Source: Carallia brachiata (lineage: Eukaryota > Streptophyta > Magnoliopsida > Malpighiales > Rhizophoraceae). Taken from it: DNA of 64,000 nt. The stretch covers positions 316,862 to 380,861 of the forward strand of contig JADCRB010000076.1 of assembly GCA_021464245.1 (NCBI GenBank). Direction: 5' to 3'. The notes under the pieces are model-generated. The model was not told where the DNA came from, did no database searches, and saw nothing but the letters and a program-made list of their open reading frames with translations. Positions 58,434-64,000 of the stretch are shown piece after piece (position 1 is the stretch's first letter; every line of letters begins with the position of its first letter). Both the position numbers and the translations under genes were made by a program.

Positions 58434-58800
58434 ATCGGGGCTGACCAGACCGGTCAAAATCGGTTAAAATCGGTCAAAAATCGGACTGGTCGGATCGATT
58501 TAGAATTGAACCAAAAATTTATAAATTATAATTTGACCCCCATTGTTTACTTAAATTATAATTTGACCTTTAACTATACTTAAAATTTCAATTTAGTCCA
58601 AAACTTAATCAAAATTTTCAATTTAATCATTAAAACTAAAAAAATGAATATTTAATCATTATTTATAAATATTATTCTTTTAATTACATTTATAAATATA
58701 TATATTATTTATTAAATACCGATTCAACCACCGGTTTAACCGGTTAAACTTTAACCCATTAATGTTTCCGGTTCAATAATCAGTCTGGTTCTGATAACGT
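58434..58800. repeat. CCGGTT-rich dispersed repeat
   Basis: Starts GGGGCTGACCAGACCGGTCA with several ATCGGT repeats and ends TTTAACCGGTTAAACTTTAA...TCCGGTTCAATAATCAGTCT. The ending resembles 57035-57115 (ACCGATTTAACCACGG, ACCGGTTGAATTTTGAACC). GATTCTCTC occurs just left (58413-58421) and right (58803-58811), a possible 9-bp target duplication. Confidence 0.4.
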
Positions 58801-59070
58801 TTGATTCTCTCCATGAAGCACTAACTTATACCCCGAGTCCATATCCGCCAGATGCTCACGCGCCAACGTCTCGGATTTTGAAGGTGACTCGCCGAACGAC
58901 GACAGTGTGGTGGTTGCTACAGGCGATTCCATCTCTAAGGTCGAAAAAGTCTCTTCAATTGCTATGTGGGACTTAAGGTCCATCGCTGACTGCATGATCT
59001 CCTCAGGGTAGGCTAAAGAGTGCGTGAGTGTGTGCAAAATTATTTGGAAATCTATCATCGATGAAGGCAT
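58801..59070 (-). other. GC-richer ORF fragment of unknown identity
   Basis: A minus-strand frame from 59070 reads through MQSAMDLKSHIAIEETFSTL, ESPVATTTLSSFGESPSKSE and LAREHLADMDSGYKLVLHGE. Composition looks codon-like, but I recognise no domain. It may be a captured gene fragment or a chance ORF. Confidence 0.25.
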
Positions 59071-59954
59071 CTATAAGTTAGGCGTGGAGGCGGGGGTAGT
59101 GGCCGTGAATGGTGGCGATAGAGATTGAGATTTCTAATTTTTTTTTTTCTTCTCTTTTCACTTTACTAAAAATTTTACATTTTTTCAAAAAAAAAAAATA
59201 TTTTGCACCAAAATGTCATGTCGGCGGTCTTATTTTTTAAAAAAAAATCATTTTTCCAAATTTCGGAAAATAAAAAGAAATGAAAGAAGAAAAAAATGAT
59301 TTTAGGAGAGCATATAAGTAAATATATAAATTGTCAATATTAATTTATGAGATGAGATAGATTAATTAATAGAACTAAGAAGAATAATATTATTTCATAT
59401 TTATAAAATAATAAGTCTATCATAACTTATCATATTAACTAATTAAATAAATAGGATTATTAACTTTTATCTTATATTATTTCATCTTAATCGGTGAAAT
59501 CAATGCACTCTAATAAATGACTATGAACGTACAACTAACGATGAGGACTTAGGAGTACACAACCCTCAACGTGAATCTACTTCTCGCTTGTGTTAACATA
59601 TGACATTGTTGTAGTATTTTCGCCATCTATAATTCTCTGCTCGAAGAGAAAAAATACGAATCTGGTTGGCTATTGAGAGACCAGTTTGAGCATGGCTGTC
59701 TGATGATGGGCCTAGTAACCTTTGTACCCGATTTTTGCCATACAGCCAATTCAGCGTCAGGAAAATGACGCATCAACTCTAGGCTTCAAACCCCAAATTT
59801 GAGGTTCATTTTTTTCTCTAAAGTGCTGGATTATCAGTTTTAATAGACTAAAAAAAAAAAACAAAATGATGTTCCCAGACAAATATGCATGCCCCTGCAC
59901 TTGCTTTCTTGTGCCACAAATGATGTCGGTGCTTCAGCGGTATAAAGAAATAAT

Positions 59955-60500
59955 TAAGTCCTAAATCTTTTGGAAAATTTTATAATTGAATCTTAAATTC
60001 TTTCAAGTTTTCAAATTAGTCTTAAACTTTTATTTTCATTCCATATTAGTCCTTTTCTTTTTTGATAGGAATTGATTAATCAGTAAATATGTAGTTTAAT
60101 CTAAAAGAAAGAGCATAAAAAGCACTCAAATATTATTTAAGAATAAAAAAAATAAGTCCACATGCATGTTTCACAAATTTTTTTTTCTTTTCTCTCACAT
60201 ATGAAAGGCAAAAATCATAAATTCTCCTAGTAAAAATATATGAATTTTGTCCTTTATATGTGAGAGAAAGAAGAGAAATTTGGTAAAATGCATACATAAA
60301 CATATTTATCTATTTTAGGATATATTTAGATATTTTTTTATTCAGTTTTGATTAAGTCAAACTACCTTTCAACTAATTTAACTAATTCTTGTCTTAAAAA
60401 AGATTCATATGGAAAGAAAATTAAATGTTTAAAATTGATTTGAAAACTCAAAACGGTTTAAGATTGAATTGCAAAACTTTTTAAAGGTTTAGGATTTCTC
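59955..60500. mobile_element. MITE with TIRs of about 80 bp
   Basis: The left end (AAGTCCTAAATCTTTTGGAA ... AATTGAATCTTAAA ... AGTTTTCAAATTAGTCTTAA) is matched by the reverse complement of the right end (AATCCTAAACCTTTAAAAAG ... AATTCAATCTTAAA ... AGTTTTCAAATCAATTTTAA). AT-rich interior, no ORF. Resembles the arms of the MITE at 37.95 kb in motif content. Target duplication unresolved. Confidence 0.65.
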
Positions 60501-61399
60501 AATCACTTATCTCATGTTTTACCAATCTTGTGATGCCACATCATAACCCCTTTCTTGACTGCAAACATATTTGATCAAGACTAACCAAATGTTCCGTAGA
60601 TCATCAACTATTTATAAATTAAATTTTGGAAAATATTTGGTGGAATTCTTTGCCTAAGATGAAAGTGATGTGAGTTTTTGAATAATTAAATTTGAAAAAA
60701 AGATAAAACAAATTAGTTGTAAGATATTATCAAATGAACTATATGCTATATGGTCACTTAAATGTAATGAAACTCAAGTTTGAATTGCGGTGCATCGCTA
60801 ACAACTGCAAAATTTCAATGTTACCAAACACCAATTGTTTTGCTCAACACAAAACACATATTTGCAAACCACAACAACAATCTCAAATATGCGTTAATAT
60901 TTTGTGGCCGTGGTCTTTGTTATTTTATTTTATTTTTTTTTCTGTTTGGGGCAACACGGAAAACCTATGCACAACGTGTAGAAAAGTTGCGATGTAGACT
61001 GCTCCTATTGACTTTGCCTGCTCTCGTTTCAATTTCCAAGTCTTCCCCTTTGGAATTTTGTACCGGCAAGAATTCCTTTGAGTAGGTTTATTGGTTGTCA
61101 ATCACATCATTTTCTGGTTGTTTTGACAATATTTATAGGAACCAAATCTTTGACGGGTTATGGCGCCGTAGTCTATACTCTCTTAAGAAATATTCAAATC
61201 AATAAATAAAAAGAAAAAAGAAAGATCTAACGGCATTAATACGCTATCAATTGTTAAAAGAGCAATTTTAAGTGACTAAAAAATTTAGTTAGAATTTAAC
61301 TAATTAGTTTGAATTAACGCAAAATTACTTATATAAGATATTTGCTACTGGCATGGTATTGGTGTGCAAATAAAATTTATTAAACAATGCTAGGGATAC
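60501..61399. other. Spacer before the second Tat-type element
   Basis: Two overlapping plus-strand ORFs (60734-60997 and 60780-61085) have no recognised motif and unlike frames. I do not support a gene here. Confidence 0.4.
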
Positions 61400-62259
61400 T
61401 GTAAACATTAAAAAAAAAAAAAGTTAATAGTCGACTTATTCCTTTCGCATGTGTACTTTCACACGGAAAAGTCGATTTATTCCTTTCTCACGCATACTTT
61501 CACACGGAAAAGTCAGAAAAGTCGACTTATTCCTTTCTCACGCGTGCTTTCACACGGAAAAGTCGACTTATGCCTTTCACACGCGTGCTTTCACACGAGA
61601 GGGGAAACCCTATAAATAGGCCCCTACCCCTCAGTTTAAAAGAGATTCAGTAAATCTGTAAACAGAAAAATTCAGAGAATTTGAGAGAAAAAGAAAATTT
61701 CTCCTTTTCTTACGTGCTTTTACTCTGCAGTATACTCTCCTAACTCCTTTTTGAGAGATATTTCAGGGTAAGCCCCAAAAAATTTGCTGTTTCCATTTCT
61801 AAAGTTATTTTTAGATTTATATTCTCCGATCGCTGTAAATCTAAATTTATGAGAAATATAAAACTGAAAATATCAAATTACTTCAAATCCAGCTGGGATT
61901 AAGCCTCAAACGGCCCTCAGCAAAATTCAAGCAGCTCATCCGAGAACAAGTCCCTTCGACCCTCGGTGAAATTAAGCCAGATCGGCTCAGATCAGGTCTC
62001 TGCGGTTCTTAATCGTAGTCAAAACGTCCAAATCAAATCCGGTTTCAGTCTACCCAGTTCAAGAAAAAGTTGTGGAATTTATTTCTGTCAAGATCAAGCT
62101 CGTGCAGCCCCTGACGGAGTCAAAAAAAGGAACACTAATATAGGAGGATCAACGGAGATCAACCCCACGTAAAATTTCTTTTATCTTTAAATTTTTATTT
62201 GTAGTTTATTTTTGTATATTCAAGTTTAATTGTTTTAGCCTCGAAATTTACGCTTTACA
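61400..62259 (+). repeat. 5' LTR of the second Tat-type element
   Basis: An 860-bp LTR, TGTAAACATT to CGCTTTACA. The TATA box TATAAATAGG is at 61611-61620. Downstream sequence matches the first element, but the U3 between about 61430 and 61600 does not. Confidence 0.88.
61432..61600 (+). repeat. 41-bp minisatellite in U3
   Basis: Four imperfect copies of a unit starting AGTCGACTTATTCCTTTC and ending TTTCACACGGAAA, with one short partial insertion (AGTCAGAA) between copies 2 and 3. It lies directly upstream of the TATA box. Confidence 0.9.
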
Positions 62260-62265
62260 AATTTT

Positions 62266-62283
62266 TGGCACGCTCGGTGGGAC
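62266..62283 (+). promoter_or_regulatory. Primer binding site of the second element
   Basis: TGGCACGCTCGGTGGGAC, six bases after the LTR, identical to that of the first element. Confidence 0.75.
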
Positions 62284-62397
62284 ATCTTCGCCTCCCATCT
62301 CTTGTTCCTTAAAAAAAAAAAAGAGGTAAAAGGGGAGCCGAGAGAAAAAAAAAAGTCAAAAAAAAAGTAAAAAAGTAAAAAAAAAAAAATTTTACAG

Positions 62398-64000
62398 GTG
62401 TTCAGCACATCAAATGGCACTAAAAAGAAATACAGCTGCCGGTACCAACAAGAAGGCAACGGCTCCATTGCCTGCATCAACTACCCTACCTGGGTACACA
62501 GGTCCAGAAACCCGGGGACGGACACAATTTCTTGCCGTCCAAACCCGACAAAATATCGAAATGAAGAGTCCACAGCTCGCACAATAAGATCTCTCCCCTG
62601 ACTCTCTTGCCGCATGGAGGAGTCGATCACCCACCCCGATCGAAGTCGGGGGGGCAACACGATGAAGCCTGCTCAACAGAATCCGACTCACACAGAAGAA
62701 TCAGAAGAGTTTTCTCCCCCAGTCTTTCGCAGAGCCTCATCTGTTGCCGTCATGATGACCAATACAACCAGTACTAAGGAAAGAATTTCAGAATTGGAGA
62801 ATAAAATTTTGCAGCTGATCAGAGTCGTAGAGGAAAAAGATCAACAGATCGCCGCTCTCAAAGGAAAGGCCCCGATCCAAGTTGATCCCGAGATCCGCGA
62901 GGAGCAACCATATCCACCCGGTTTCACTCCAGAAGCCACACCAGCTGACGTCTTCACTGCAGAAAAGCGACCAGGTAGTTCTACACAGCTGCCACCCTCA
63001 AATTCTGTAGCTTCGCTATCTGTTCAACAATTGCAGGAAATGATAGCCAATACGATCCGACTGCAACAAACTACATCCTTCTAAGGATCACAGATGTACG
63101 TCAAACCGTACACCAGACGGATCGAAAGTCTCAACATGCCTTTGGGCTACCAGCCGCCCAAATTTCAACAATTCGACGGACGAGGCGATCCCAAACAGCA
63201 CGTCGCCCACTTCGTTGAAACCTGCAACAACGCAGGGACTTATGGAGATCTCTTGGTGAAGCAGTTTGTTCGTTCACTAAGGGAGACCGCTTTCACATGG
63301 TTCATAAATCTTGAACCAGAATCGATCGACAGTTGGGAACAGCTACAACGAGAGTTCCTCAACAGATTTTTCAGCACTCGAAGGACGGTAAGTATGATGG
63401 AGCTTACCAGCACCAAACAAAGGAAAGGAGAGCCCGTTGTCGAATACATCAACAGATGGCGTGCCCTCAGCTTGGACTGCAAAGATCGCCTGACGGAGAC
63501 TTCTGCTGTGGAGATGTGCATCCAGGGAATGCATTGGGAGCTGTTATACATCCTGCAGGGTGTCAAACCCCGAACCTTCGAAGAACTGGCGACCCACGCA
63601 CATGATATGGAGATAAGCATCCAGACTTCCGGAGGCACGGTTCCCATCCAGTTGGACCAGCAAGGGGGCAGAAGGGAGATTAAGAAACCCAACAGCTCCG
63701 GAAAAGGAAAAGAAGTGATGACTGTTGAAGCCGCACCAGTAAAAGTGGGCGCTAAGCTAAGGTAAATCCTCCGACCCAAATAACTCAGCCAAAACAACAG
63801 GAAAGGCGGAAGGTGACATTGCGAGAGTTGGAGCAGAAGCAGTATCCATTCCCCGACTCAGACGTCCCCGATTCTTGAACAACTCTTGGAGGCGAAGCTG
63901 ATCGAACTCCCAGAGTGCAAGCGGCCCAATGAAAAGGATCGAGTCAGCGATCCGAGATTCTGCAAATATCACCGGATAGTAAGTCATCCAACCGAGAAGT
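62398..64000 (+). CDS. Gag of the second Tat-type element, with stop and frameshifts, partial
   Basis: After an N-terminal part in a different frame (62398-62600), 62614-63084 carries ENKILQLIRVVEEKDQQIAA. It ends in TAA at 63082-63084 where the first element has CAA. The same frame reopens with the Gag core (PLGYQPPKFQQFDGRGDPKQ, FVETCNNAGTYGDLLVKQF, WEQLQREFLNRFF, WRALSLDCKD) to 63765. A frame change then leads to RELEQKQYPFPDSD and the knuckle-like FCKYHRIVSHPTEK at the window end. Gag packages element RNA. This copy needs trans-complementation or is dead. Confidence 0.88.

Larger units (their letters stand above)
58005..59508. mobile_element. Possible TIR element of about 1.5 kb carrying GC-richer inserts
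   Basis: AGAGTGCATTTGGTACTAAC at the left and, reverse-complemented, AGAGTGCATTGATTTCACCG at the right share an 11-base terminal match. Next to them lie AT-rich stretches with TATAAGATAATAT on the left and ATAATATAAGATAAAAG on the reverse-complemented right. The interior holds two GC-richer islands (58325-58430 and 58800-59130), unlike the surroundings, split by a CCGGTT-rich segment. No clear target duplication and no transposase. Confidence 0.35.
61400..64000 (+). mobile_element. Second Tat-type Ty3/gypsy element, 5' end only
   Basis: 5' LTR, PBS and gag, cut by the window end. Its R/U5, PBS and gag are nearly identical to the element at 18.9-29.2 kb but inverted relative to it. Whether it also carries a WOX-like ORF is outside the window. 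Confidence 0.9.

Noticed and set aside
60734..61085. Overlapping ORFs of 87 and 101 codons
   Set aside because: Two frames over the same sequence, no motif, no splice context and no family resemblance.
61432..61600. Regular repeats that could suggest a CRISPR-like array
   Set aside because: Units are contiguous without unique spacers and lie in a plant LTR; it is a minisatellite.

Overview
The window is eukaryotic nuclear DNA from a flowering plant, most likely a eudicot. It is AT-rich, its genes carry GT-AG introns, and its families are plant-specific: an ethylene receptor, an RPL18A-like membrane protein, an NHL-repeat protein, an LRR receptor-like protein, nepenthesin-type proteases, an F-box protein and FAR1-like sequence. 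It also carries plant Ty3, copia, RTE/L1, MULE, hAT and SINE elements. The species cannot be named from the sequence.

Layout. 1-5.2 kb: AT-rich intergenic DNA. 5.3-6.63 kb (-): FAR1-like fragment split by an L1-type insertion. 6.98-12.0 kb (+): intact four-exon RPL18A-like gene whose long introns hold an RTE LINE and an Au-type SINE. 13.5-16.0 kb (-): ETR1-type ethylene receptor with two frameshifts, an H-box His to Asn change and no receiver; a relic of the receiver start lies just past the stop. Its 5' end is tandemly duplicated. 18.56-31.88 kb (+): NHL-repeat gene split in a coding exon by a 10.24-kb Ty3/gypsy element of the Tat type on the minus strand. 32.6-37.4 kb (-): two decayed nepenthesin-like protease copies, one truncated by a 960-bp TIR element. 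37.95-38.36 kb: foldback MITE. 38.9-39.5 kb (+): F-box pseudogene. 41.4-44.76 kb (-): MULE transposase pseudogene. 46.0-46.84 kb (-): copia relic. 49.88-50.84 kb: non-autonomous hAT element. 51.07-52.54 kb: a roughly 1.5-kb inverted-repeat element between direct repeats. 53.4-55.94 kb (-): intact 848-aa receptor-like protein. 56-61.4 kb: AT-rich DNA with repeats and MITEs. 61.4-64.0 kb (+): 5' LTR and gag of a second Tat-type element, cut by the window end.

Most striking observation: between the integrase end and the 3' LTR of the first Tat element, in the same orientation as pol, lies a degraded WUSCHEL-related homeobox (WOX) reading frame. It shows the WOX homeodomain core, a WUS-box (TLPLFP) and an EAR-like LDLELHL motif, with a TATA-like box just upstream. 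It looks like a host developmental regulator captured by a retrotransposon. The two Tat elements share gag, PBS and R/U5 but have unrelated U3 modules: palindromes in one, a 41-bp minisatellite in the other.

Only two host genes look intact, the RPL18A-like gene and the LRR receptor-like gene. The ethylene receptor, NHL, protease, F-box and FAR1-like loci all appear broken. Exon borders were placed by eye from splice signals and remembered family sequences, without alignments or transcripts.
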